NCBI GenBank assembly: GCA_907164885.2
Contig: OU015493.1
Location: 54,609,802 to 54,673,801, forward strand
Source: Dolomedes plantarius
Lineage: Eukaryota; Arthropoda; Arachnida; Araneae; Dolomedidae
DNA: 64,000 nucleotides
Reading direction: 5' to 3'
The notes under the pieces were generated by a model. It did not search any database, was not told the origin of the DNA, and worked only from the letters and a program-made list of their open reading frames with translations. Positions 46,590 through 57,361 of this stretch are shown one piece after another (position 1 is the stretch's first letter; each line of letters begins with the position of its first letter). Both the position numbers and the translations under genes were made by a program.

Positions 46590-48440
46590 TTAACCATTCT
46601 TTTGAATAAAAGTAGTTTCAATAAAGGTTGGAGATATGTGCGTCCAGGAGGTTCAATGGGAAAATGATCGTAGGTTAAATTCCCCAGACAGTCAAAATGT
46701 CTGCGTCGTGAAGTGCAATTAGACTCTTTATATCATTACTAGCTGAATGCCCGTGCTTCGCTACGGAGTACATTCAAATTAAATACAACGATCAATATAT
46801 GCAATTAATGCAAAAAAAAATATATTTATAAAAAAATCGTAAGGGATATTTTTATAGACAAAATAATGTGAAAGAAAATATTAAAATTAAATACAACGGT
46901 CAATTTATGCAATTTGTACGTTTAATATCCATAAAATACACAAATTTAAATTAAATTCTTAAAAAACTTCCACCTCAATTAGTATAGTGGTTAAATTTTA
47001 TCTTTTACCATATTTTAATATTTTTTTGTCATTTATTTTGTTGTTATGCACGTGTCGCAAAATTAATTTGAAGTATTGCAAAAAGAAAAGAAACCACGTG
47101 ATCAGCATTTAATAAATTAAATTCTAAAAATTAATCTTTAAAAATTCACTAAAAATCAGAAAATGGACGTAAAGATTCGACAAAGATTTCATTTTAAAGA
47201 AATTTTTATGATCTTTCTCGTGATATAAATTTTATAACCCTCGAATTATTATTTTAAATGAAAACTTTAAAGAATGTTACAAAAAGAGCTTAAAAATTTA
47301 ATTTTTAAAAATCTAAGAAGAATTTTTCAAAAATCTTTCTTAGTGCACCCCTACACTATAAGAAGAATCGCTATGTAAAATTTCAGCCATTTAGGTCTAG
47401 TGGTTTGGTCTGTGTGTTATCTGTCAGTTAGTCAGTCAGTCACGGAACTGTTTTATATTTATAGATAACATCTTGTCATGACTTCGTTTATGAACCCTCA
47501 GATTTCCCCCCTCTTCCCCGTCTTCCAGAGACCTCTTATCCTTAACACCGAATCAATATCTCTTCAGTTTTTTCTGAGCACCCCATTAAAAAGAAATATT
47601 TATGAAAAACATTTTTTAATTGTGTTTCAAAAAAGGAAAAATATAGCTTAGGTCAACTTGGTCCTTAGAATGACCAGATGCATTCGGACAGCTGGTCCCG
47701 AACTGTAAAGACCCAGGTCACGATCTTCCGCAAATGAACTTCAAGGGATTTTGTACTCTTGAAATGATAAGGATGTTAAATAAAAAAAAACAATGGTAGA
47801 ATATTAGATCATATCATAAATAAAGTGTTGACGAGCAGGAGTATTTTAATAAAGGTCATCAAACGGCAACATGAATTTACTAAACTATTTTTAACCCTTC
47901 TTATAAATAAAAATATTTTTATCAAGGTTGGAGATTTAGGCCATGAATTTTAATGGGGAAATTATCGTAAATTTAATTTGCCAGACAGCCAAAATTCCTT
48001 TATCATAAAGTGTAGCTACACTTTTTCAACAACTAGGGTCATTATATCACCTTGTCATGACTTCCTTAATGAACCTCACATTTCCCCCCTCTCCCCGTTT
48101 ATCAGGGACCTCTTATCTTTCACAGTGAATCGATATCAATTCCCTTCATTCTGCACACCCCAGTAAAAACAAATTTTTATCAGAGCCTTTCTTAAGTTTT
48201 CTTTCAAAAAAATAGATTAGGCTAACTTGGTAATTAGACTGACCAGATGCATTCGGAAAGTTGGTTTTGAACTGTATCGACTCAGGTCACGATCCTCGCA
48301 AACGTACTTAACGGGCTTTTGTACTTATAAAATGGTAAGGAATTTTTAATGTTTGTCAAAAACGAAAATATTGGTAGGTTATCCGATCATTTCAGAAATA
48401 AAGTGCTAAGGTACATTAAAATTTTAATAAAGGCTATGAC
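46590..48440. repeat. Diverged direct duplication of about 550 bp, first copy split by a Helitron
   Basis: 46590-46738 plus 47466-47870 align with 47890-48440. Shared landmarks in order: 'aaggttggaga', 'ccagacag', 'cttgtcatgactt', 'ggacctcttat' or 'gacctcttat', and 'gaccagatgcattcgga'. The first copy is interrupted by the Helitron 46739-47465, so the second copy acts as a paralogous empty site. The nature of the duplicated sequence is unknown. Confidence 0.75.
46739..47465 (-). mobile_element. Non-autonomous Helitron (family 1), intact ends
   Basis: On the minus strand it starts TCTATAAATATAAAACAG after A and ends CCGTAGCGAAGCACGG, then GCATTCAGCTAG before T; 727 bp. The CCGT...ACGG sequence with inner GC/GC forms the terminal hairpin about 12 nt before CTAG. 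The neighbouring tandem copy lacks the element, supporting true insertion. Confidence 0.85.
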
Positions 48441-48728
48441 ATCAAATGACGACAAGTATATATTTAATAAAGTGATATGATATAAAAGGATGGGTGTCAT
48501 TATGACTTCTGCGAGAACTTTCTTTTGATAAGTAGGTGATTCCATCTAAAACCGTTTATTACAAGGAAAATAAAATCACCTGACTGCAATAAATTATATC
48601 TCAGTCAAAAAATATATATAACTTCCACAAAACTATCATTCGCTGATTAAACAGGAACAAAATATTTATTTTACAAAAATTACATTTTACTACATAAATA
48701 ACAAAAGATTTTACCTACTTTTGAAATA
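48441..48728. other. AT-rich spacer
   Basis: Nothing recognised before the Tc1 element. Confidence 0.5.
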
Positions 48729-48961
48729 CACTGCTGGCCACTGTAAATGCAACACCCTGATGGAAACATGCAAATAACATGAAATTTACAACATGCATTA
48801 CCGGAGGTGAGATATGCAAATGATTAGAATTTCAGCGCAGACGCACATCACGCGCGCGTGTGGCGCCACTTCAAAGCGCTATTTAAGGCTTGGAGATTTC
48901 GACGATTTCAAGTTCGGCAATTGTGTTTTTCTTGTGGTTTTTTTCAAAAAAACGATAAATT

Positions 48962-49446
48962 ATGCCTCGTCGAAAACGGCGATCATCTTTTGTTCAAGTA
49001 TTCGAGTTCGACAGAGGAAGGATAGTGGCCTACCGAGATTGTGGATTATCTTTCAGGGAAATCGGTAGTCGTGTTGGACGAAACCAAACAACTGTAATGC
49101 GGATATGTGATCGTTGGATGCAGGAGGGTACAAGGACCGGCGGGTTCGATCGCATCCACCTCAGCGCACCACTTCACGTGATGACAGGAAAATTGTGGGC
49201 ATGGCAGTGACGGATCGCTCAGTCACATCACGAACCATAGCACAGCACATGCAGTCTGTAACGCATCATCCAGTGTCTGCGCGTACCATTCGACGCCGTT
49301 TACAGCAGAGTGGTCTGTCCGCAAGACGTCCATTGCTTTGTCTACACTTGACGCAGAACCACAGACGTCTCCGCCGCCAATGGTGCGATGACAGAAGGAT
49401 GTGGACGGCAGAATGGAATGAAATTGTCTTTACTGACGAGTCAATG
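48962..49446 (+). pseudogene. Tc1-like transposase, N-terminal half
   Basis: MPRRKRRSSFVQVFEFDRGR with YRDCGLSFREIGSRVGRNQTT is the first helix-turn-helix. After one frameshift near 49130 it continues with TSRTIAQHMQSVTHHPVSART IRRRL-type second DNA-binding domain and ends WTAEWNEIVFTDES, the first catalytic Asp. At DES the sequence switches abruptly to the duplicated block, so the second Asp and the Glu are lost. Non-functional. Confidence 0.85.
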
Positions 49447-50012
49447 GGAATTATTTACCACTGTGTTACATTTTACTAAAAAAATACTGTACTCATTAAC
49501 GTTTATAAAATTTTGGTATCTAAAAAATTACTTTAATCATAAATCACAAATTAGAATGTCTAAGACAGTATTAGTGTAAGAGCATGTGTAATTTTAAGCT
49601 AATTTCTTTACCGGTTTACTCCATTATCACTCCTTTTCACTGCCAAGTCTAAAGCTGTTAAAAGTGCCTTTGAATGAATTTTTAGAAATCTTCTCGTCAT
49701 CTCAGTATTATAATATTTTAGCACAAAATTATTAAGTCGAAACACCAATTGCAGTGAAAAAATATATAATTCAAAAAGGGACGTTAGCTGAAGCACTTTT
49801 ATCAGATGCAATCTCAAATAACATGGTTCGACATTTCAGTCATTAGTAGACAATTATGATGCAATAATTCTAGATATTTTCTGCATTTTTGAAATTGCAG
49901 AAAAAATTGAAACATTTTTTTGATTTTGGTAATCTGAAGAACCGGTATACTTTTTTAAACTTTAGTATTAAGGGAATGATTTTTCTGAAGGATTGATAAT
50001 AGTATTAATATA

Positions 50013-50803
50013 CAGGATTCCATCTATATCCATTACATCCCCCTTAACTTCTAAACGGTGACAGCTTAGGCCATAAAGTTGGTGTCTATGTATAGTAGAA
50101 AGGTTATGCGCTACTCGATGAGACAACTTACAACGCCATCTATCGCAAATTTTGGAATTAGCGTTTTTATCTAAAAAACGGTACAAGATACGGGAAAAAG
50201 TCAATTACAAAGTTGTTCAGCATCATCGATTTAGTAAGAAAAGACACCATGCACACATTAATACTTAAAACAGAATGTAGAAAATGTAAATTTTTTTGTC
50301 ACGATTTCGAAAATTGTCATGTCGTAATGAGTAGAAAAAAGAAACTGAGACACTTCCCTATCTTCAGGATCATTTGTTTATGTTATTGAAAATGCTCTCC
50401 ATTAGCCATTATACACATTTGCACTCTGAACAGGATTTCTTGCTGCACATTATGCAACATGGCAGGTGTTCGATCTTGGCTTGCGTTTCACGACTCCATA
50501 GTGTTGAAAATCATGACCAAACAAATGTTCATTTTTTACATTATGCTTTGAGTATAAATGTGTGCAAGGTGTCTTTTCTTACTAAATCGATGATACTGAA
50601 CAACTTTGTAATTGACTTTTTTTCCGTATCTAGTACCGTTTTTGAGATAAAAACGTCAATTCCAAAATTTGTCGATAGATGTCGTAAGTTGTCTCATCGA
50701 GTAGCGCATGGTATTTTTAGTATACCTAGACATCAAATTTATGGCCTAAGCTGTCACTGTTTAGAAGTTAAGGGGTGTGTAACGGATATAGGTGGGAACC
50801 CTG
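50013..50803. mobile_element. Foldback TA-flanked MITE, copy in block B
   Basis: Paralogue of 27081-27870, starting CAGGATTC after TA and ending GGGAACCCTG before TA; arms inverted over about 300 bp. It was carried here as part of the block rather than by its own transposition. Confidence 0.7.
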
Positions 50804-51343
50804 TATATATATATATCCCTTCTTAAGTCTATATAATAAATAAGGCCTGTTTACAAATTCCCTCTGACTAACAGAAAGCAAAACACGCAAGTGACCCAGA
50901 CTGGACTGCATTTCCCCTTCAATTAACCCCGGGAAATACCGCGAGGTTGGTAACGTGACTTATATTAACCAATTACATAATTCTAATCCTGGTGGTAAAA
51001 TAGAGAAATGTCCATAACATATAAGCTTGGACGGAGGCCTTTTTCGCTTTCTTGAAACTATTGGCCACATTGAAAGGCCACTTTCCTTCCTAACTTTGTG
51101 TTATCCTGCATTCGCACATCTTTCGGTTTCCATTCTTTTGGCAAAGTACGATGGCCACTTCTGCAAATCAGTCTTCATGATGAATAAATAAATTTCATTG
51201 GATAATGTCTATGTTCTCCAAGTTATTTCTGGCTCAATGACAGTTCTCCTTTAGTCCTTGAATTCTGTTATGTGTGTGACCTACGCCTTTATCCTAAATT
51301 CATTCTTCAATCAGTCTGTATGTGTATTATCAAATATTATATA

Positions 51344-52265
51344 CAACCTCTGACAATAAAGTTCGGTGACTGAAGTCAGAACGGCCGATCTGGCAACACT
51401 GGCGAAACAAAACGCTGCACCTGCGTAGCGATAGGTGTTGACCATCTGCCCATACCGTTGTTCAGTTGAGCGTCGTTTGTGTTCCGTGTAAGGCTTGTTT
51501 TACAAAGTGCTTGTTTAGTGCGTTTGTTCCGTGCGACAAATCGTTACCCAGAATTTAGGGATGAGAAAAACGTGTTGTCGTCTTGTGCCACATCACTTGG
51601 ATGACGATCACAAGCAGGCACGTTTAGAGGCTTCACAGGATTTTGTCGAAACGGCGGATGCGACACCAAACTTCTTGAACTGTATTGTCACTGAGGATGA
51701 GTCCTGGTGTCTCAGGTACGACCCTGAAACGAAACGGCAAAGCATGGAATGGCGTTCTCTTGCATCACCTCGTCGGAAAAAGTTCAGAGCAGAACAATCA
51801 CGTATCAAAACGATGCTCATTACCTTTTTTGATAGTCAAGGCATTATCCACAAGGAATTTCTACCTGAGGGCACGACGATGAATGCTGAAGGGTACATTG
51901 AAATTTTGACCCGTTTCATCTCAGTGACAATACAGTTCAAGAAGTTTGGTGTCGCCGTTTCGACAAAATCCTGTGAAGCCTCTAAACGTGCCTGCTTGTG
52001 ATCGTCATACAAGTGATGTGGCACAAGACGACAACACGGTTTTCTCATCCCTAAATTCTGGGTAACGAATTGTCGCACGGAACAAACGCACTAAACAAGC
52101 ATTTTGTAAAATAAGTGTTACACGGAACACAAACGACGCTCAACTGAACAACGGTGGGGGCAGATGGTCAACACCTACCGCTACGCAGGTGCAGCGTTTT
52201 GTTTCGCCAGTGTTGCCAGATCGGCCGTTCTGACTTCATTCACTGAACTTTATTGTCAGAGGTTG
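51344..52265. mobile_element. Palindromic mariner derivative, about 345-bp inverted arms
   Basis: The arm 51344 to about 51690 starts CAACCTCTGACAATAAAGTT. It is repeated inverted at about 51923-52265 with a few differences, so the element is head-to-head with a unique centre of about 230 bp. TA precedes it; the far side reads CA, probably mutated TA. The corresponding site in block A is an uninterrupted (TA)n run, so insertion followed the block duplication or was not in the donor copy. Fragments of a mariner transposase are encoded in arm and centre. Confidence 0.8.
51561..51930 (+). pseudogene. Mariner transposase middle fragment
   Basis: In the frame MRKTCCRLVPHHLDDDHKQA...FLNCIVTEDESWCLRYDPETK, the TEDESW block holds the first catalytic Asp of mariner transposases. 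It is followed by QSMEWRSLASPRRKKFRAEQ and KTMLITFFDSQGIIHKEFLP, the strands after it. The helix-turn-helix start and everything after the EGYIEIL helix (second and third Asp) are missing, replaced by the inverted copy of the 5' arm. Non-functional. Confidence 0.8.
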
Positions 52266-53922
52266 CATATAAATAGTCAGTAAAAGGGTGAAAAGTCCTT
52301 TATTCAGATTAATCTGTGCTTTTGGAATAATTATTTAAAAGTTTTGTTCTAAATCCAGAATACAGGAAGTAGTTTAGGGAAAATATAACAAATACTTGCT
52401 GGTCAATATCATATAAAGGTACAATGCTAGGCATGTTAGATATTTACTTTTCAACAACTCAAATCATGAAAATTTGCTTTCTTAGGTATATAGACTTAAA
52501 GTACAGATGTACAGCACAGTGGATATAGGTACTGCAGTTTTAAAACACTGTATCTAGAAAAATAATCGTCATAGAACCATAAGATTTGCGTGATTGCATT
52601 TTAAAAGTTTCCACTATATGTTTTAGTAAAATAGAAATTGATTTTTAAAGAATTAAGTGCTTTGAAACACCTTAAAGTAATTAAAGAATGGAAGATAAAT
52701 ACCTCATTTCCACAATTTTTCTTTCCAAACTGCTATTGTAATTATCTTCCTTAATATGACATTTCGGAGACATAGATCAGTTGAATAGTGAGGAGTCGTA
52801 CAATACTTTCTCCTCCTTATTTGTACTGCCATTCAGCTCTCGAAAAAATATTTTATTTTTGCCTTATTATTTGTTTAGATATTTTATTTCAATAACCATC
52901 CTTTTAAAGTCATCTTCTACGCCTTTGCGTCTTTGCTCAAATTTATTAATTCAGCACTGTTCTATATATATATATATATATATATTTAAAATATTGATAG
53001 AAGTTTGAATACCGGAATTTAAAATAAAGAACTATTTAGAATTAGGAGAAAAAATGTTCCCCTCTTTTATGAAACATGATAAAAAGTGCAAACATTTTTT
53101 TGTTATGGAAAAAAAACACCAGCAACTAGATATTAGATAGTAAAAATACTTATCTAAGGCATTAAATAAAACACCATCAATATAAGTCGTCCTGAGTAGA
53201 AAACTCGATAATTTAATAATGGAAAAAAATTTGGCTTGGCTGTTTTACATTCGGGTAGCAAAACATGACCCCAATGCCCCGATGTCAACCAACCAGACTA
53301 TCTTTTAAAAAATAGCAGTAGTGCTTAAGTGAGTACATGTTCCATATGTAACGTAAGAAAAATGAATAAATACTCCAGCGTAGTAAACCCTTCACGTAAT
53401 GTCAAAGGTGTGTATTGCCTATTGTCGTAGTCAAATAGGTCACCCGTTCCTGTGTTTTTTGCCGTACAAATTCAATACAATACGCATTTATTGTGAAGAT
53501 CTGAACGTTTTTAAATTATTCCCTTCATCAGATGAAAGAACAGTAAGATATTCTTTTACCCTTTTTATTTGCTTAAAGATCCCATATATGAATAAATCAT
53601 AGCTTAGTACATCTTCTGACGAATGATAGAAAATACATCGTTCTCTCTCTCAAATATACGATACCTTCTAGACCAAATGTGCTTAATACGCAAGCGTATC
53701 TCGGCGGGCCAAGGAACGTGATCAGACTTATACATAGCCTTGTGTGTGATGGTTTTGTCTTTAGTTTAATCTTATCTTTTTTACATGAGATGCATGCAAT
53801 GGATAATATTTTCCCGTATGGAGAGACTGAGGAAGTTCGGCTATTAACTGATTTCTGTGATAGTAAAAATACTTATCTAAGGCATGGCAGAGTATTAATA
53901 TGTTCATCGAAGAGTATGTTTG

Positions 53923-54060
53923 GAACGGGTGGAAGCTGCTTGGTCTGCTGTACCCCAAGAACTCATCCAAAGTCTCTTTGAATCAATGCCGAGGCGTGAG
54001 GCAGCGGTGATCACCAACAATGGCGGCTACTCTGGCTACTGATTTTGGCAGGAACCACAC
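53923..54060 (+). pseudogene. Tc1-like transposase, C-terminal end
   Basis: ERVEAAWSAVPQELIQSLF, then ESMPRREAAVITNNGGYSGY and a TGA where relatives read Trp, is the terminal helix region of Tc1 transposases. It is followed about 100 bp later by the right TIR. It is the distal fragment of the gene beginning at 48962. Confidence 0.8.
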
Positions 54061-54180
54061 TTCACAGAAGTCTATAAATTTAATCATTTGATACTTGGTC
54101 AACATGTTATCTACAAAATAAATTTTGTTGTGATATCTCTTGTTTTTCTTGGTGTTGCAATTTGGGTGGCCAGCAGTGTA

Positions 54181-55208
54181 TTATGTTTTCGAGACCAATT
54201 AATTCTTTTTCTTTTTTTTAATGCTGCGATTTCATTGTACATTATGAGGAATGAGAGAAGAAGAATAAGTGAACGGGATAGAATTAGAACGAAAATTAAA
54301 CTGAAGCCAGGGAGTCTCTCCTCTTGGCGACGTGAAAGGGAATCGGTAAATTATTCCAGATGCAGGGAGTGAAAAAGAATGGAAAATGCATTTAAAATGT
54401 GATAATTGAATAAAATAATACATTCGAACCAATTTCTCCACTTTTTTTATCATATTTCTTAATGCGTAAACTCCGTTCAATTCATTTACACGCGTCTAAG
54501 TAAAAAATTTTACGACCAATTTTTTTAAATTCATTTTATTTTTTTATTTTTTTTATAATTACAAATGCTTATCATCATATACGTAGAATAGAGATTTGTA
54601 TTATGTAAAGAGAACCAGAGGGATCAAACTGCGACCATCTTCGGAACATGTGTGCCAATCAGGATTTTTAAGTGTCTTAAAGAAACCATCAGTAAGTAAA
54701 CAAAATCTCAAAAAAAATGTATTGTGGTGTGAAACTTTTAAAGTTTGTAATACTCTGCTGAAAATGCCAAAGACAGGGATTCACCCCCCCCCCCCCCAAT
54801 GACAGGCAAAATGAAAAGAATACAAAAATACAATAGGAAAAAACAAAGGACTGAAGTATAAAAACAAAAAGTGAGAAAGGAAATTGGCATTTGCCTAAAA
54901 GTTCTCTAACTCACCTTTACCGCTTGAAAATATCTCCAGCACAAATAGCTGTGCAGCGATGTGGATGGAGGATGTCCATTTCCTCAGATGAAGTGCACAG
55001 GGGACAGCATTATGTTACAAATATTCCTATCTTGGACAAGTTGTTAGTGAGGGTAGTCCTGGACTGTGGTCAGGTGAAAAGACACCACAGAATAACCCTG
55101 ATAGAGATCGTCTGGGACATATATTATGTTTTCAAGCCTTACTGCAATTTTCATCAAAACTCTTCTTGATGAAATACAGCCTCATTGTTTCGAGAATGAC
55201 CTATTTTA
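54181..55208. other. Spacer, no gene recognised
   Basis: Includes a poly(C) run near 54783-54797. Open frames 54088-54372, 54596-54802 and 54891-55169 lack known motifs; the first begins inside the Tc1 end. Confidence 0.5.
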
Positions 55209-55898
55209 TCTATATATACAGTATATAAAACAGTTCCGTAACTGACTCGCTAACTGACTCACTGACATACAACGCACAGACCAAACCGCTAGACCTAAAG
55301 GGCTGAAATTTTGCATGGCGATTCTTCTTAAGGTGTTGGGGTGCACTAAAAGAGATTTTTGAAAAAATTTTTTAGATTTTTTTAAATTAAATTTTTAAGC
55401 TGTTTTTGTAACTTTTTTTAAAGTTTGCGTTAAAAATAATAATTTGAGGGTTATAAAATTTATATCACGAGAAAGATCATAAAAATTCCTTTAAAATGAA
55501 ATCTTTTTCGAACCTTTACCTCCCTTTTCTGATTTTTGGTGAATTTTTAAAGATTAATTTTTAGAATTTAATTTATTAAATGCTGATCAAGTGATTTCTT
55601 TTTCTGATACTTTAAATAAATTTATCGTCACATGCATAACAACTAAATAGACAAAAAAATATTTTTTTCTTTCTAATGCATCAGACGATTGGATATTATC
55701 CAAAAAAAAAAAAATATCCCTTACGATTTTTTTATAAATATATATATATATATATATTTTTTTTACATCAATTGTATACATTGATTTCGCATTTATTATA
55801 AATATATATATATTTATTTTTTTTGGTATTAAATGCATAAATTGATCGTTGTATTTAATTTGAATGTACTCCGTATCAAAGCGCGGGTTTTCAGCTAG
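55209..55898 (+). mobile_element. Non-autonomous Helitron (family 1), intact ends
   Basis: Starts TCTATATATACAGTATATAA...ACAGTTCCGTAAC after an A and ends CAAAGCGCGGGTTTTCAGCTAG-type terminus before a T; 690 bp. It aligns with the other family-1 copies in both terminal regions and in the core 'gcacagaccaaaccgct' and 'gggctgaaattttgcatgg'. Internal (TA)n tracts vary between copies. No ORF for Rep or helicase. Confidence 0.82.
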
Positions 55899-55918
55899 TT
55901 GTATGATAAAGAACTAGT

Positions 55919-56215
55919 TTTGAAATTTGGGTGCCATCCGTACATTTCTTAGCTATATTATCTGCATACGCATTACCAAGAATTCACAGTGTGAAGAAAT
56001 CCGCTGTAAAAAATGGTTTATTCGAGACTTAAATGCATGAGTCAGATTTCGACTCAAGTGCCTCCGCATTGGGGAAAAAAAAAAAGATTTCGACACTCAA
56101 GAATATTATTGTCCGTATGGGGTAAAATGATGTATTAGCCTTGATTGCTGTAAAGGAATCATAAAAAAGACACAAAATTCTAGTTAGTAAATATTCGATG
56201 CATCAGCTGCAATAA
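55919..56215 (-). pseudogene. LINE (jockey-like) ORF2, second part of RNase H domain
   Basis: On the minus strand, reading on from 62812 across the Harbinger insertion, the frame continues LLQLMHRIFTN. Then come DSFTAIKANTSFYPIRT (the second Asp region of RNase H) and GNAYADNIAKKCTDGTQISKL, the GNExADxLAK-type end of the RNase H domain. Several frameshifts and stops are present. The fragment ends near the Helitron at 55898. Confidence 0.65.
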
Positions 56216-56391
56216 GGCCCTATCCACACGAGCGTTGCGGTGCCGTTGCCAATTCGCATCGGCCGCGCAGCCTTCCATTCACACGACATGCGAATCCATC
56301 GCGGTTTCGGCTGTTCCGTGAAATTTACGTCACAGATCAGCCGTTAAAATGATGGGATTTAAACAGTAGGAGTCCAGCTATAGAGTTCGAA

Positions 56392-56681
56392 GTGCACTCG
56401 AGAAAAATAGTTGTGTTTTCTTACTTAGTTTATAAGTTTCTAAAATACAGGAAAAGAAGTTATTGGGTCCACACACTGGTGAAGTTAAGGTTATTAAATG
56501 GGGTATTTTCTTTGTTATATGAAGACTTGTGTAATGATGAATCGAAGATTTTTAATTACTCCCGAATGAGCAAGCACTCTTTTGAAGAGCTTGCTGGAAG
56601 AATTGGAGATAAGATACGCTGTCATGATACGAACATAAGAATCGCTATTGACCCGATTGAAAAGTTAGCTGCAACATTGAG
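56392..56681 (+). pseudogene. Harbinger nuclease, exon 1
   Basis: YRKRSYWVHTLVKLRLLNGV, then FSLLYEDLCNDESKIFNYSRMS and FEELAGRIGDKI, ending PIEKLAATLR, is the conserved N-terminal part of PIF/Harbinger transposases. The exon ends at AG|GTAAGT (donor at 56682), splitting the Arg codon. The true start codon is uncertain because relatives start slightly differently. The reading frame of this exon is open; the gene is broken in exon 2. Confidence 0.75.
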
Positions 56682-57099
56682 GTAAGTGAAAAATTAATTC
56701 ATTACTAGTGAATAGCAAAAGCTTTATTAAACAGATTATTTTTCAATGCTTTCTATACAGGGTGAGGCAAATTAAACCTTCCCCCTCCTCCTCCTGTTTT
56801 ATATATATTTTTTGTAGGAATATGCTCATTTGTATTGAATAAAAAAATGTTTAGCTCTTCCAACCAGTGTTTTATTTTCATGTTCTACGCATTTCTCTAA
56901 TTTGATTTTCTCAGAATCTAATGGCGGGGATTTCACCAGTGTACTCCGGGAAAATTAACAAAAAAGAGCATACTCCCATACAAAAAAAATCTATAGAAAA
57001 AGGATTGAGAGAATGTTTTATCTTGACTCATTTTATTTGAATTTAATCTCACAAAACATATCTATTTTTTTTAAATCATCTATAAAAATAAGAGTGATA

Positions 57100-57285
57100 G
57101 GGCCTGTTCACATAGGAGTCCGTTGCGTTCCGTTAAGGAAAAGATGATGTTAAGAAGAAAATAAACCAATCATAGGCGTTAAAAATTTCATTGCTAATCG
57201 TTTGGAGGACTATGATTGGTTTATTTTAGTCTCAACGTCATCTTTTCCTTAATGCAACGCAACGGACTCCTATGTGGACAGGTCC
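57100..57285. mobile_element. 186-bp MITE with near-complete inverted arms
   Basis: GGGCCTGTTCACATAGGAGT at the left and inverted GGACCTGTCCACATAGGAGT at the right extend as an inverted match of about 80 bp per arm ('ccgttgcgtt', 'aaggaaaagatga'). It follows 'ata' and precedes 'tta'. The GGGCCTxTxCACA ends resemble the TIR of the enclosing Harbinger, so a Harbinger-mobilised MITE is likely. Confidence 0.7.
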
Positions 57286-57361
57286 TTACTGTAGCAATTC
57301 CTTTCCTAATTGTTTTCGTGAAAATTAAAAGGGGTACTAGAAAGTTCCTATCATGTATATA

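Larger units (their letters stand above)
49448..53922. repeat. Duplicated block, copy B, inside the Tc1 element
   Basis: It is colinear with 26515-30232 apart from the mariner derivative (51344-52265) and shorter (TA)n arrays. Without the mariner it measures about 3.55 kb. The borders fall exactly within transposase coding sequence on both sides. No target duplication or element-type ends accompany them, which argues for templated gap filling rather than transposition. Confidence 0.88.
48729..54178 (+). mobile_element. Tc1-like element, interior replaced by a 4.5-kb block
   Basis: The left end CACTGCTGGCCACTGTAAAT and the inverted right end CACTGCTGGCCACCCAAATT share CACTGCTGGCCAC and the following TGCAACACC. 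TA flanks both sides (48727-48728, 54179-54180). The 5' part (48729-49447) holds the N-terminal half of a DD34E transposase and the 3' part (53923-54178) holds its C-terminal end. Only about 975 bp of the element remain, so roughly 600 bp of the middle is missing and copy B of the duplicated block lies in its place. Confidence 0.88.

Noticed and set aside
49608..49817. 69-codon frame identical in both duplicated blocks as a conserved small protein
   Set aside because: Identity follows from recent duplication of the whole block, so it is no evidence of selection.
51836..52078. Separate minus-strand protein starting MRQFVTQNLGMRK
   Set aside because: It is the inverted arm of the palindromic mariner, duplicating the frame at 51531 onward.
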